Source: Natrinema versiforme (lineage in GTDB: Archaea > Halobacteriota > Halobacteria > Halobacteriales > Natrialbaceae). Taken from it: a stretch of 64,000 bases of DNA. The stretch is from positions 1,860,001-1,924,000 of the forward strand of contig NZ_CP040330.1 in the NCBI RefSeq assembly GCF_005576615.1. Reading direction: 5' to 3'. Below, piece by piece: positions 16,630-24,966 of the stretch. Position 1 is the stretch's first letter, and every line of letters starts with the position of its first letter. The position numbers were made by a program, and so were the translations under genes. The notes beneath the pieces are model-generated. The model had not been told where the DNA came from. It was given only the letters and a program-made list of their open reading frames with translations, and made no database searches.

Positions 16630-18534
16630 ATGACGCGTGACTCCGCCGGGGACCCCGGCGCAGACGACGGGGATTCCGTCGTCTACGATCTCGCTTCCGA
16701 TTGTACCGCCGACGATGTCGAGCAAGGCCGCTACTATCTCGCCGAGATCAACGGTATCGTCGACTACGGCGTCTTCGTCGATCTCTCCGACTCCGTCTCC
16801 GGACTCGTCCACGAATCCGTCCTCGAGGGCACCTTCGCCGTCGGCGACGAACTCGTCGTCGAACTCGAAAGCGTTCGCGAGAACGGCGACATGGCCTTCG
16901 AGCCGGTCGACATCGACGACTACGAGGTCGAAGCGGTCGGCCACGACTACTCGCTGACCGGGACCGACCGACTCGAGGGCGCCATCGGCGAACAGATCCA
17001 CCTCGAGGGGACGGTCACGCAGGTCAAACAGACCGGCGGCCCGACGATCTTCCACGTCTCCGACGAACAGGGCGTCGTGCCCTGTGCCGCCTTCGAGGAG
17101 GCCGGCGTCCGCGCCTATCCCACCATCGAAGTCGGCGACGTCGTCCGGGTCACCGGCATGCCGGAACACCGCGAGGGGTCGGTCCAAATTGAGGTCGACG
17201 GCCTCTCGAAACTCGAGGGCGAGGACGCCGCCGAGGCCCGCGAGCGACTCGAGGACGCGCTCGACGCCCGCGCCGAATCCCACGACGTCGAACCGCTGAT
17301 CGACTGGCCGGCCTTCGAGAAACTCCGCCCGGACTTGGAGGAAGTCGCCCGACTGCTCCGCCGGACGGTCCTCGAGGGGCGGCCGATCCGCGTGCGCCAC
17401 CACGCCGACGGCGACGGGATGTGTGCCGCCGTCCCCGTCCAGATCGCGCTCCAGCGCTTTATCGCCGACGTCCACGAGGACGAGGACGCGCCGCGCCACC
17501 TCATCAAACGGCTGCCCGCGAAAGCGCCGTTCTACGAGATGGAAGACGCTACGCGGGACCTCAATTTCGCGCTCGAGGACCGCGAGAAACACGGCCAGCA
17601 GCTCCCACTCCTGCTGATGCTCGACAACGGCTCGACGGCCGAGGACGTCCCGGCCTACGAGACGCTGGCCCACTACGACATCCCGATCGTTACGGTCGAC
17701 CACCACCACCCCGACCCGGACGCGGTCGAGGACCTGCTCGACGCCCACGTCAATCCCTACCTCCACGACGAGGACTACCGGATCACGACCGGGATGCTCT
17801 GTGTCGAGCTCGCGCGGATGATCTACCCAGATCTGGGCGAGGAACTCCGCCACGTCCCCGCCGTCGCCGGCCTCTCGGACCGCTCGAAGGCCGACGCGAT
17901 GGACGACTACATCGAGCTCGCCGCCGAGGAGGGCTACGACGAGGACCGGCTGCAAGACGTCAGCGAGGCGCTGGACTACGCCGCCTTCTGGCTGCGCTAC
18001 AACTCCGGCGACCAGCTGATTCAGGACCTGCTGCAGGTCGACAGCGACGACGAACAGCGCCACCGCGAACTCGTGGACTTCTTCGCCGACCGCGGACGCG
18101 AGGAAGTCGACGAGCAACTCGAGGCCGCGATGCCCCACCTCGAACACGAGACCCTCGAGAACGGCGCTCACCTCTACCGGATCGACGTCGAGAACTACGC
18201 CCACCGGTTTACCTACCCCGCGCCGGGGAAGACCACCGGCGAGATCCACGATCGCAAGATCGAGGAGACCGGCGACCCGGTCATCACGGTCGGCTACGGT
18301 CCGGACTTCGCCGTGCTCCGCAGTGACGGCGTCCGACTGGACATCCCGAACATGGTCTCCGAACTCGAGGCCGAAATCGCGGGCGGCGGCGTCTCCGGCG
18401 GCGGGCACCTCGTCGTCGGCTCGATCAAGTTCGTCACCGGCAAGCGCGAGGAAGTGATCGACGCCCTCGTCGAGAAGATGGCCGAGGCCGACATCGACGA
18501 AGCGCTCTCGAGTGCGGCCCCGATCGACGACTAA
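16630..18534 (+). CDS. DHH-family phosphoesterase with S1/OB domains (archaeal RecJ-like)
   Basis: 634 residues from ATG 16630. An N-terminal S1-like RNA-binding domain (ARYYLAEINGIVDYGVFVDL type) is followed by an OB fold (HLEGTVTQVKQTGGPTIFHV). Then come DHH motifs HHADGDGMCAA, LDNGSTAED and VTVDHHHPD, and a C-terminal DHHA1-like block with SGGGHLVVGS. It should be a Mn-dependent 5'-3' exonuclease of the RecJ/GAN group; haloarchaea carry several such paralogues with roles in repair or RNA turnover. The first motif has HHADGDG rather than DHDADG, a usual archaeal variation. Monocistronic. Confidence 0.9.
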   Translation: MTRDSAGDPGADDGDSVVYDLASDCTADDVEQGRYYLAEINGIVDYGVFVDLSDSVSGLVHESVLEGTFAVGDELVVELESVRENGDMAFEPVDIDDYEVEAVGHDYSLTGTDRLEGAIGEQIHLEGTVTQVKQTGGPTIFHVSDEQGVVPCAAFEEAGVRAYPTIEVGDVVRVTGMPEHREGSVQIEVDGLSKLEGEDAAEARERLEDALDARAESHDVEPLIDWPAFEKLRPDLEEVARLLRRTVLEGRPIRVRHHADGDGMCAAVPVQIALQRFIADVHEDEDAPRHLIKRLPAKAPFYEMEDATRDLNFALEDREKHGQQLPLLLMLDNGSTAEDVPAYETLAHYDIPIVTVDHHHPDPDAVEDLLDAHVNPYLHDEDYRITTGMLCVELARMIYPDLGEELRHVPAVAGLSDRSKADAMDDYIELAAEEGYDEDRLQDVSEALDYAAFWLRYNSGDQLIQDLLQVDSDDEQRHRELVDFFADRGREEVDEQLEAAMPHLEHETLENGAHLYRIDVENYAHRFTYPAPGKTTGEIHDRKIEETGDPVITVGYGPDFAVLRSDGVRLDIPNMVSELEAEIAGGGVSGGGHLVVGSIKFVTGKREEVIDALVEKMAEADIDEALSSAAPIDD

Positions 18535-18619
18535 AACGCGACTCGACAAGGGTTGGATCGGCGAAAAATTCGTTTTCTAGCAGTACTGGACATCTGTCTC
18601 GAGGAGCCGACGAGTCGGC

Positions 18620-18748
18620 TCAGTCAGCGCCGTGACGCGGCGTGTAGCCGCAGTCGTCACAGGCGAGTGACTCGTATCGGGCCGAGAGCGAGCCCGAACA
18701 TTCGGGACAATGATATTCGGATTCGAGTGAATGTTGACTGATTGCCAT
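18620..18748 (-). CDS. 42-residue zinc-ribbon miniprotein
   Basis: Short frame starting at ATG 18748 (MAISQHSLES). Two Cys pairs, HCPECSG (Cys14, Cys17) and ACDDCGY (Cys30, Cys33), make a rubredoxin/zinc-ribbon knuckle pair with 12 residues between. A TATA box 26 nt upstream gives a leaderless start. The longer frame upstream is not supported. Function unknown; similar tiny zinc proteins are common in haloarchaea. Confidence 0.75.
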   Translation of the reverse strand: MAISQHSLESEYHCPECSGSLSARYESLACDDCGYTPRHGAD

Positions 18749-18771
18749 ATGTGACTCGAGGAACTGAGCAC

Positions 18772-18777
18772 TGATAA
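18772..18777 (-). promoter_or_regulatory. TATA box for the zinc-ribbon miniprotein
   Basis: TTATCA on the minus strand, centred 26-27 nt upstream of ATG 18748. Confidence 0.5.
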
Positions 18778-18993
18778 GTTCGCCTATTATGGCGATTCGA
18801 GACTGCATAGTGCTAGAATGCGTCGGCATATCACGACCGAACTATCGTTGAGAATTTCTGTTCGCCGGCGAGTCGCCGACGGTCGCGAGCGGTAGCAGTA
18901 GATAGTAGTACGGTTTCTGTCTATAAACTCGTGAAACTCGCGATAAGTACAGGACAAATAGTGACCAGTCACGATGTGATTTGTGACGACTAT

Positions 18994-19341
18994 CTACTCA
19001 TCAATTTCTTCATGAATTGATTCACCAGTACCGGGTTTTGATTCCCACTCCCACTCATCTTCAACTCTCACACGCCCATCGTCAAGGAGTTCGACATCAC
19101 CAACAGAGTGGCCAGTCGCGGTTTCGTTATCTGTATTTATTTGGGTGTATCTGATGTCCCACTGCTCCCCATCAAACGTGCCAACCAAGTGACCATCTGC
19201 AATATCGCCACCAGAGTAGTTTGCATAGATTCGTTCACCGGTCTGCTCAAAGTGGAAAACTGTATCTGCTCCCACTTCACCATCTTCGTCATTCGCAACG
19301 CCAGCAAGTGTTAGACCATCAAATGAGATTTTGTCTCCCAT
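18994..19341 (-). CDS. N-acetylglutamate-synthase-like hypothetical (bacterial-type small beta protein)
   Basis: 115 residues rich in beta strands: TVFHFEQTGERIYANYSGG, HLVGTFDGEQWDIRYTQIN, then GRVRVEDEWEWESKPGTGES. This resembles a small family in Firmicutes and Bacteroidetes that databases loosely call n-acetylglutamate synthase; real catalytic evidence for that name is weak. The gene is about 50% G+C by hand count of two 60-nt lines, well below its neighbours. That, with its family spread, suggests acquisition from bacteria. A leaderless TATA box lies 26 nt upstream. Confidence 0.75.
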   Translation of the reverse strand: MGDKISFDGLTLAGVANDEDGEVGADTVFHFEQTGERIYANYSGGDIADGHLVGTFDGEQWDIRYTQINTDNETATGHSVGDVELLDDGRVRVEDEWEWESKPGTGESIHEEIDE

Positions 19342-19364
19342 ACATCAGATGTCCCAATTGGGTC

Positions 19365-19369
19365 AATAA
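19365..19369 (-). promoter_or_regulatory. TATA box for the 115-residue protein
   Basis: TTATT on the minus strand, centred 26 nt upstream of ATG 19341. Confidence 0.5.
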
Positions 19370-19464
19370 CACTTCTGGTGTTCAGTTCGCAGATGCACTT
19401 ATCGGATCGAGCATATCAGCTTCGCGCCCAATTCCGAATAAAGAAATCGTAGGACCAACGACTG

Positions 19465-19788
19465 TTAGAACTGGTAGCGGCGCTCGTCGTCCATTGACGG
19501 ATACTGATCCGCGCCGGTCATCTCCTCGAAGGTCATCCCCGAGAGGTACTCGTCGTAGGTCACGTCGTAGGCCGACCGCAACTGGAAGTCGAGTTTACCG
19601 GTGTCGACGGTCGATTGAAAGAGCATGTGGATCGCCCGGCGGACGAGTTCGTCCGTCTCCTCGGGCTCGAGGGCGGACTCGAGCAGGGCGAGTTCGTTGC
19701 GCGTCTCGCGGTCGAGCGACAGCGACAACTCGTCGCCGATGTCGGTGTACGACGCCGTCACGTCATCGTTGAGATCGTCGAGGCTCAT
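19465..19788 (-). CDS. Conserved haloarchaeal hypothetical, possible RHH-like regulator
   Basis: 107 residues from ATG 19788 (MSLDDLNDDVTASY). The segment LSLSLDRETRNELALLESAL followed by two helices (DELVRRAIHMLFQ) has the strand-helix-helix look of ribbon-helix-helix proteins. The C-terminal LSGMTFEEMTGADQYP segment is not recognised. The frame extends upstream, overlapping the next gene, but that part is poor coding sequence. The start of the 89-residue membrane zinc protein lies upstream on the same strand. DNA binding is only a guess. Confidence 0.65.
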   Translation of the reverse strand: MSLDDLNDDVTASYTDIGDELSLSLDRETRNELALLESALEPEETDELVRRAIHMLFQSTVDTGKLDFQLRSAYDVTYDEYLSGMTFEEMTGADQYPSMDDERRYQF

Positions 19789-19864
19789 ACGGGAGGGGAC
19801 TCGAGCCGGTCGGATAGACCTTTCGTGGTCGCCTCGAGCCGCGGCGTCGCGCACCGGGCGTCGG

Positions 19865-20134
19865 TCAGCGGTCAGTACCGCAATGCGTGCAAGCGTGAGA
19901 GCCGTCGTAGATGCATCTCCCACAGTTGTCGCAGTTCGTCCACGTTCGGCGATCGGACCCGTCCGAACGGGCGTTCTCCCACAGAGAGACGAGGGCCCCG
20001 ACGACGATCAGCGATCCGCCGAGGAGCACCCACCCGGCGGGTCCGATCGTCAGGAAGAACAGGACGATGAACGGACCGACGAGTATCGCGAACCCGAGGA
20101 GGATCAGCACCGATCCGAGCGAGTACGAACTCAT
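19865..20134 (-). CDS. Two-TM protein with C-terminal zinc ribbon
   Basis: 89 residues. Hydrophobic segments at about 7-28 and 33-51 are followed by a basic/acidic linker and a Cys cluster NCDNCGRC...CTHC (Cys68, Cys71, Cys82, Cys85, with an extra Cys74). Orientation probably places the zinc ribbon in the cytoplasm. Function unknown. A TATTTTT element about 29 nt before ATG 20134 suggests independent transcription. Confidence 0.75.
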   Translation of the reverse strand: MSSYSLGSVLILLGFAILVGPFIVLFFLTIGPAGWVLLGGSLIVVGALVSLWENARSDGSDRRTWTNCDNCGRCIYDGSHACTHCGTDR

Positions 20135-20295
20135 GTGGAATACCTATCCTTTTGGCGCGAAAAATACTGTGATTCGGCTCGTCTCGAGCATCGCCGACGG
20201 ATCTCGCGCTCCCGAATGGCGGGCGGCGTGACAGTCCCGGACGCGGGCCGCCGAATTGCGACACTGACTTACAGCCGACGGCGTAACCTTCGCCG

Positions 20296-21216
20296 ATGAC
20301 AGCAGGGGACGGGGCGCAGTTACCCGACGACCACGGGGCGGTGCGCGAGGCGCTGATCGAGTGGTACGAGGACGACCACCGCGAGTTCCCGTGGCGACGT
20401 ACGGACGACCCCTACGAAATCCTCGTCAGCGAGGTCATGAGCCAGCAGACCCAACTCGGCCGCGTCGTCGAGGCCTGGGAGGGGTTCCTCGAGCGGTGGC
20501 CGACCACCGCTGAACTGGCCGACGCCGACCGCGCTGATGTCGTCGGGTTCTGGACCGACCACAGTCTGGGATACAACAACCGGGCGAAGTACCTCCACGA
20601 GGCGGCGGGCCAGGTCGAAGACGAGTACGGCGGCGAGTTCCCCGAGACGCCGGCGGAACTACAGGAGCTGATGGGCGTCGGTCCGTACACCGCCAACGCG
20701 GTGGCGAGCTTCGCGTTCAACAACGGCGACGCGGTCGTCGACACGAACGTCAAACGGGTCCTCTACCGCGCCTTCGACGTGCCGGACGACGACGCGGCCT
20801 TCGAGGACGCCGCGAGCGACCTCATGCCAGCGGGCCGCTCGCGGGTCTGGAACAACGCGATCATGGAACTGGGCGGGGTCGCCTGTGAGCAGACGCCCCG
20901 TTGCGACGAGGTCGGCTGTCCGTGGCGCGAATGGTGTGGCGCCTACGCCAGCGGCGATTTCACCGCCCCCGACGTGCCGACCCAACCGAGTTTCGAAGGG
21001 AGCCGCCGGCAGTTCCGCGGCCGCGTGATCGGCACCCTCCGGGAGTACGACGAACTCGAGTTGGACACTCTGGGCCACCGCATCCGTGTCGACTACGCCC
21101 CCGACGGCGAGTACGGCCGCGAGTGGCTCACGGACCTCCTCACGGACCTCGAGTCGGACGGGCTGGTCGAATTCGACGACGATGGAGCGGAGCCAGTCGC
21201 ACGGCTCCAGCGCTAA
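20296..21216 (+). CDS. mutY: A/G-specific adenine glycosylase
   Basis: 306 residues. HhH-GPD fold: general-acid Glu46 in VSEVMSQQTQ, hairpin LMGVGPYTANAVAS and catalytic Asp149 in VVDTNVKRVL. Four cluster cysteines (Cys197, Cys203, Cys208, Cys214) are spaced x5-x4-x5 rather than the canonical x6-x2-x5. It removes adenine opposite 8-oxoguanine in base-excision repair. The C-terminal domain is short and ends in a winged-helix-like block (EWLTDLLTDLESDGLVEF) instead of the bacterial NUDIX-like domain, as in other haloarchaea. Confidence 0.92.
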   Translation: MTAGDGAQLPDDHGAVREALIEWYEDDHREFPWRRTDDPYEILVSEVMSQQTQLGRVVEAWEGFLERWPTTAELADADRADVVGFWTDHSLGYNNRAKYLHEAAGQVEDEYGGEFPETPAELQELMGVGPYTANAVASFAFNNGDAVVDTNVKRVLYRAFDVPDDDAAFEDAASDLMPAGRSRVWNNAIMELGGVACEQTPRCDEVGCPWREWCGAYASGDFTAPDVPTQPSFEGSRRQFRGRVIGTLREYDELELDTLGHRIRVDYAPDGEYGREWLTDLLTDLESDGLVEFDDDGAEPVARLQR

Positions 21217-21715
21217 CGGAGCGGTTCAGCGACGGGGTCGATTCTCTCTGCCGCGTTCTCTCGAGTCGGAAAATCAGCTCGCACAGCGACGAGCGAGTCG
21301 GTCCGCCGCCGGGGGTGCAGCCGTCGCCGACTGCACCGGCGAACGCACCGGTCGGCGGTCGTCGTGCATTCCCTGTCGGTCAGTTTCCGCCGGTGACCGG
21401 TCGAAAAAAAAAGGTTGCGATGCTACTTGTATCTGATCGGGAGTTTCACAGGTTGAGAACGGTTCCGTTCGACAGGAGGTTGGCTCGATTCGGACATCCA
21501 CTCCCGTACTGGAGACGAATCCGAGACACTCCACCGCGAATGCGGATGCAACCGTCACGGCTCGAGCGACGGACGATACCGACGATACGACACACGCAGA
21601 CCGATAGATTACCCCAGTGAACTGTCGGCTGAAAGTGATAGTCGTCGGAATTGGGTGGCGGGAAAGGCTACCGGAAACCAAATCCGTCTATACGTCTCTG
21701 TGGTGGACTTCGGTG
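21217..21715. other. 499-nt intergenic region
   Basis: No convincing gene; the 135-codon minus-strand frame here has atypical composition and no promoter. A run of nine A at 21404-21412 is the longest homopolymer noticed in the window; on the minus strand it would be a T9 terminator-like tract. The TATA box of the next gene lies at its right end. Confidence 0.5.
21688..21693 (+). promoter_or_regulatory. TATA box for the HTH-10 regulator
   Basis: CTATAC centred 26 nt before ATG 21716; supports the short form of the protein. Confidence 0.6.
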
Positions 21716-22414
21716 ATGACCACAGTCGTCGAACTCGGGATTCCGGCCGACCGACTCGGATTCGCTCGCACGTTCGATCGAGCGCCGACGTTCGAGTTTC
21801 AGGTCGGCGGAATGATCGGTGGCTCGCCACCGCTCGTCTGGACGAGCGGCTCGGACCGTGACACCGTTTACCGGGCACTCGAGGCGGATCCGTCGGTCGA
21901 CGTGATCGCGAGCGTAGCCGACGACAGCGGGGAGTCTTCGGCGGACAACGGGACCGACATCAGCCGGAGCGACCGCTGGCTGTTCCGCCTCGAGTTCGGA
22001 GACGGCGTGAAACTGTTCGAGGAGATCGTCACCGAAAACGACGGGGCGATCCTGACGGCCAGGGGCCACGAGGGCCAGTGGGCGGTGAAACTGCTCTTTC
22101 ACGATCGGGACTCGGTCTCGGCGTGTCACGAACTCCTCGAGCAGTACGAGTTCCGGGCCGATGTCACCCGAATCAGCGGAGTGGACGACCTCGAGAGCGC
22201 ACGGACGCCCCTGACCGAGACGCAGTACGAGACGATTCACAAGGCCCACGAACTCGGCTATTTCGACGTTCCGAGAGGGGTGACGCTCAAGGAGTTGGCC
22301 GCGGAGTTAGACGTCTCACATCAGGCGCTCTCGGAACGGCTCCGGCGGAGCCACGCCGCCCTCGTCAGCGCGGAACTGTCCGATCGGACCGCGCCGATGG
22401 AGATCGATCCCTGA
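21716..22414 (+). CDS. Bacterio-opsin-activator-type HTH-10 regulator
   Basis: 232 residues from ATG 21716 (MTTVVELGIPADRLGF). The N-terminal about 150 residues form the GAF/PAS-like sensor-type module seen in Bat-family haloarchaeal regulators. The C-terminus holds the HTH-10 domain: LTETQYETIHKAHELGYFDVPRGV then LKELAAELDVSHQALSERLRRS. No receiver or redox ligand is evident. Its target is unknown; the AT-rich spacer downstream leading to a DUF7344 gene is a candidate. Confidence 0.87.
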   Translation: MTTVVELGIPADRLGFARTFDRAPTFEFQVGGMIGGSPPLVWTSGSDRDTVYRALEADPSVDVIASVADDSGESSADNGTDISRSDRWLFRLEFGDGVKLFEEIVTENDGAILTARGHEGQWAVKLLFHDRDSVSACHELLEQYEFRADVTRISGVDDLESARTPLTETQYETIHKAHELGYFDVPRGVTLKELAAELDVSHQALSERLRRSHAALVSAELSDRTAPMEIDP

Positions 22415-22862
22415 GCCGACCGCCGCTCGTCGGCTCGAGTCACGCGCCTGATGGAATTCACCGGTGCTCCGCACTATCGCTCTACCGCTCCCCCACCCCT
22501 ACACCAATACCATAGTGGTCGTCCATCTAATGACTGGCCAATTTTAATTCCTATGTCCACAATATCACTCGTGATTGGAGCTATTTGAGCCAACAGATAG
22601 CTTTATTACTGGACAGTCCAATAATATGATGTCGGCGTGGTGCCGACCGCCCGACGCACTCTACGTCGCTGCGAGCGCCGGTGGATCACCCGTGCTCAGA
22701 TACCGATTCGCGGTCATTCGTGGCTGTGTGGCCGCGTCCCAATCGGACCACCGACGGGCCGTCTCACGGCCCGAAATCGGCTTTTTGCGATCGGTCGAAT
22801 CTCAGCCGAACCAGTGCCTAGTTTTATCTGTTGGTCGGGAATACAGTCAGGCGAGAGTTGAA
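22415..22862. other. 448-nt intergenic region with short AT-rich patch
   Basis: No convincing gene. The patch around 22530-22630 is AT-rich and includes the 11-nt dyad TGGACAGTCCA near 22611-22621. A frame is open through the right part from a TTG at 22575, but its sequence does not look like protein. Confidence 0.45.
22822..22827 (+). promoter_or_regulatory. TATA box for the DUF7344 membrane protein
   Basis: TTTTAT; the predicted TSS near 22851 leaves a short leader to GTG 22863 and excludes upstream starts. Confidence 0.5.
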
Positions 22863-23432
22863 GTGATCGGACGCAGCCGGACGGACAGCGTCGACGTGTC
22901 GCCTCGAGCGTCCGATACAGGCGACGCCCCGTCGGACCTCTCGCTGGACGATATCTACCACCTCCTCCAGACGAAGCGCCGTCGAGACGTGCTCCGCTAT
23001 CTCCGCGCGGCAGACGGCCCGGTCCGGTTGCGCGAACTCGCCGAGCAGGTCGCCGCGTGGGAGCAAGAGACGACCGTCGAACAGCTCAATTCCAGCGAAC
23101 GCCAGCGCGTCTATATCTCGCTGTACCAGTCCCATCTGCCGAAACTCGACAACCACGGGATCGTCGACTACGACAAGGACCGCGGCTGGGTCGAGGCGAC
23201 GCCGCTGACGGCACAGCTCGATTCGTATCTCGAGCCGTCTCGGGGAACCGGTTCGTCCGAGCTGTGGCTCCGGCGGTACGTCGGGACAGTCGCTCTCTGT
23301 ACGCTCTTGGTCGGCGCGATCGCGGCGGGGCTCGTTCCGATCCCCGGGCTCGTCGGCGCGGGGATCGTTCTCGGCTCGTTTGCGGTCGTCACGGGCGCAC
23401 ACGCGTGGTCGACCGACGCATACTGCCGGTAG
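22863..23432 (+). CDS. DUF7344 winged-helix domain protein with C-terminal TM hairpin
   Basis: 189 residues from GTG 22863. Residues about 25-115 form a DUF7344-type domain: LDDIYHLLQTKRRRDVLRYL, RLRELAEQVAAWE, then RVYISLYQSHLPKLDNHGIVDYD, a winged-helix-like fold found in haloarchaea. Two hydrophobic segments end the protein (VALCTLLVGAIAAGLV and GIVLGSFAVVTGAHA). It looks like a membrane-tethered DNA-binding or sensory protein. Two other proteins in the window carry this domain type in different layouts. Confidence 0.8.
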   Translation: MIGRSRTDSVDVSPRASDTGDAPSDLSLDDIYHLLQTKRRRDVLRYLRAADGPVRLRELAEQVAAWEQETTVEQLNSSERQRVYISLYQSHLPKLDNHGIVDYDKDRGWVEATPLTAQLDSYLEPSRGTGSSELWLRRYVGTVALCTLLVGAIAAGLVPIPGLVGAGIVLGSFAVVTGAHAWSTDAYCR

Positions 23433-23503
23433 GTCGGTTCTCGGTCCGCAGTCCTCACTCGTCGAATCAGGGTCTCGTCCGAGCGGCAGCCAAACGACGA
23501 CCG

Positions 23504-23953
23504 TCAGTCGGCGCGGGAAGGGGCTGCCGCGTTCGGCTCGGCGGACCGCTCGAGGAGCCGATGGGCGTGAAAGGCGACCGAGAAGTCCTGCGGGCTCGGG
23601 AGCGCACAGGCGAGCCAGCCGATGGCCGCCGCGGCGACGACCGGCGTGTCGGTCGTCACGTAGCCGGCGGCGGCGAGCCCGAAGACGGGAATCGCGAGGA
23701 GGAACGGCGCGAGCGCCGCGAGGCGGAGCGTCCAGGGCGGTTCGCCGCCGGTCGGACGGGGGTAGACGGCGGCCCACGGACGGGTCGTCAGGAGCGCGAT
23801 GATCCCGTCGGGACGGCCGGGGAAATAGGAGACGGAGTACTCGACGCGTGCCAGTCGAAGGACCGCCGCGTGCATCCACTCGTGGGCCACCAGTCCGACC
23901 GCTACCGCGACGGCGAGCGCGCAGCCAGCAACCACCACGTTCGATCCGATCAT
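23504..23953 (-). CDS. DUF3267-like integral membrane metalloprotease
   Basis: 149 residues. HEWMH (about residues 24-28) inside the first hydrophobic helix is an HExxH zinc motif, and two or three more helices follow. The size and early motif resemble DUF3267/M50-like proteins. A third zinc ligand could be the Asp in the C-terminal SPQDFSVAFHAH block. It would act in the membrane; the substrate is unknown. It converges with the DUF7344 gene and has no obvious operon partner. Confidence 0.72.
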   Translation of the reverse strand: MIGSNVVVAGCALAVAVAVGLVAHEWMHAAVLRLARVEYSVSYFPGRPDGIIALLTTRPWAAVYPRPTGGEPPWTLRLAALAPFLLAIPVFGLAAAGYVTTDTPVVAAAAIGWLACALPSPQDFSVAFHAHRLLERSAEPNAAAPSRAD

Positions 23954-24191
23954 TGCGACGCGAGATGCCCACTGCCGACATCGATCGGGCGGCGTTCACC
24001 TCGCGTACTCAGCCGAAGAACTACCTGCGGAAGGCCCTCCGCCTGTACCAGTTGTCGCCTTAAGGGTGAATTCCGAACGTCTCACCGGGAGATTCCGGAG
24101 CGTCGCACCGGGACGACGGGGAAGACGGGCCAGTTGCGACGAGGCATTGGACCGGCCAAGGACTAAGTATTGTTGGGTGGTATCTTATACC

Positions 24192-24923
24192 ATGGAATCG
24201 ACTGAGACGCTCGAGTTCGGTCACGCGGACCGCAAAGGGATCTACGAGTACGTCGAGCGCCACGGTGCGGTCGACCCCGAGGAAACCCGGGAGCGACTCG
24301 ATCTCGATCCGAGCGGATTCCGCCACCACATCGCGATCCTCAAACGTGACGGTCGACTCGAGGAAGCCGACGGCAAACTACGGGTCACGATCGACGCGGG
24401 GGCCGAGGAGGAGTACGTCGCCGAGGACCTCGAGTTCCACATCCGACCGGCACGACAGGAGGATCTGGCGGGAATCGTCGGCGCGATCCGGCAGGTCGCA
24501 GAGGAGAAGACGTACATCGAGGCCGAGAGCGTTGCCGACGAGATCGACCACGAGAACGCCTTGCTCCGGCACAACGAACTCCAGTCGCGGATGTTCTTCG
24601 TCGCCACGGTCGAGGACGAGGTCATCGGCTGGGTCCACCTCCACGCCCCGGAGTTAGAGAAGTTGAGCCACACCGCCGAACTCACCGTCGGCGTCCTCGA
24701 AGACTACCGCGGCCACGGCATCGGCTCGCACCTCCTCTCGCGGGGCCTCGAGTGGGCCGGCTCGAACCGCTACGAGAAGGTCTACCAGAGCGTGCCCTCG
24801 ACCAACGAGGAGGCGATCGCCTTCCTCGAGGAACACGACTGGGAGACCGAGGCGATCCGGGAAGATCACTACAAGCTCAACGGTCACTACGTCGACGAGG
24901 TGATGATGGCTGTCGAACTCTGA
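24192..24923 (+). CDS. Winged-helix + GNAT N-acetyltransferase fusion (copy 2)
   Basis: 243 residues from ATG 24192; the open upstream extension is basic and rejected. Same architecture and length as the protein at 8431-9162: wHTH (GIYEYVERHGAVDPEETRERL, LKRDGRLEEADGKLRVTID), then GNAT from about residue 80 with RGHGIGSHLLSRGLEWA and a shared C-terminus YVDEVMMAVEL. The two are clearly paralogues, diverged across their length. AAGTAT about 25 nt upstream may be its TATA box. Substrate unknown. Confidence 0.88.
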   Translation: MESTETLEFGHADRKGIYEYVERHGAVDPEETRERLDLDPSGFRHHIAILKRDGRLEEADGKLRVTIDAGAEEEYVAEDLEFHIRPARQEDLAGIVGAIRQVAEEKTYIEAESVADEIDHENALLRHNELQSRMFFVATVEDEVIGWVHLHAPELEKLSHTAELTVGVLEDYRGHGIGSHLLSRGLEWAGSNRYEKVYQSVPSTNEEAIAFLEEHDWETEAIREDHYKLNGHYVDEVMMAVEL

Positions 24924-24966
24924 GTTGACAGTTCGATTTATGTAACCGTCCCTGAAACGGACGGGT

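Noticed and set aside
16480-18549. 689-codon minus-strand frame
   Set aside because: Antisense shadow of the RecJ-like DHH gene, rich in Val/Asp/Glu repeats without any domain.
18787-18972. 61-codon minus-strand frame upstream of the 42-residue zinc protein
   Set aside because: Basic, Cys/Arg-rich translation without motif or correctly placed TATA box. The sequence includes a short dyad (CGGCGAGTCGCCG) more like a non-coding element.
21274-21681. 135-codon minus-strand frame between mutY and the HTH-10 gene
   Set aside because: No promoter, composition unlike neighbouring proteins, overlaps the TATA box side of the next gene and has no recognisable motif.
22575-22862. N-terminal extension of the DUF7344 membrane protein from a TTG
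   Set aside because: It would start upstream of the likely TATA box at 22822 and has no coding character.
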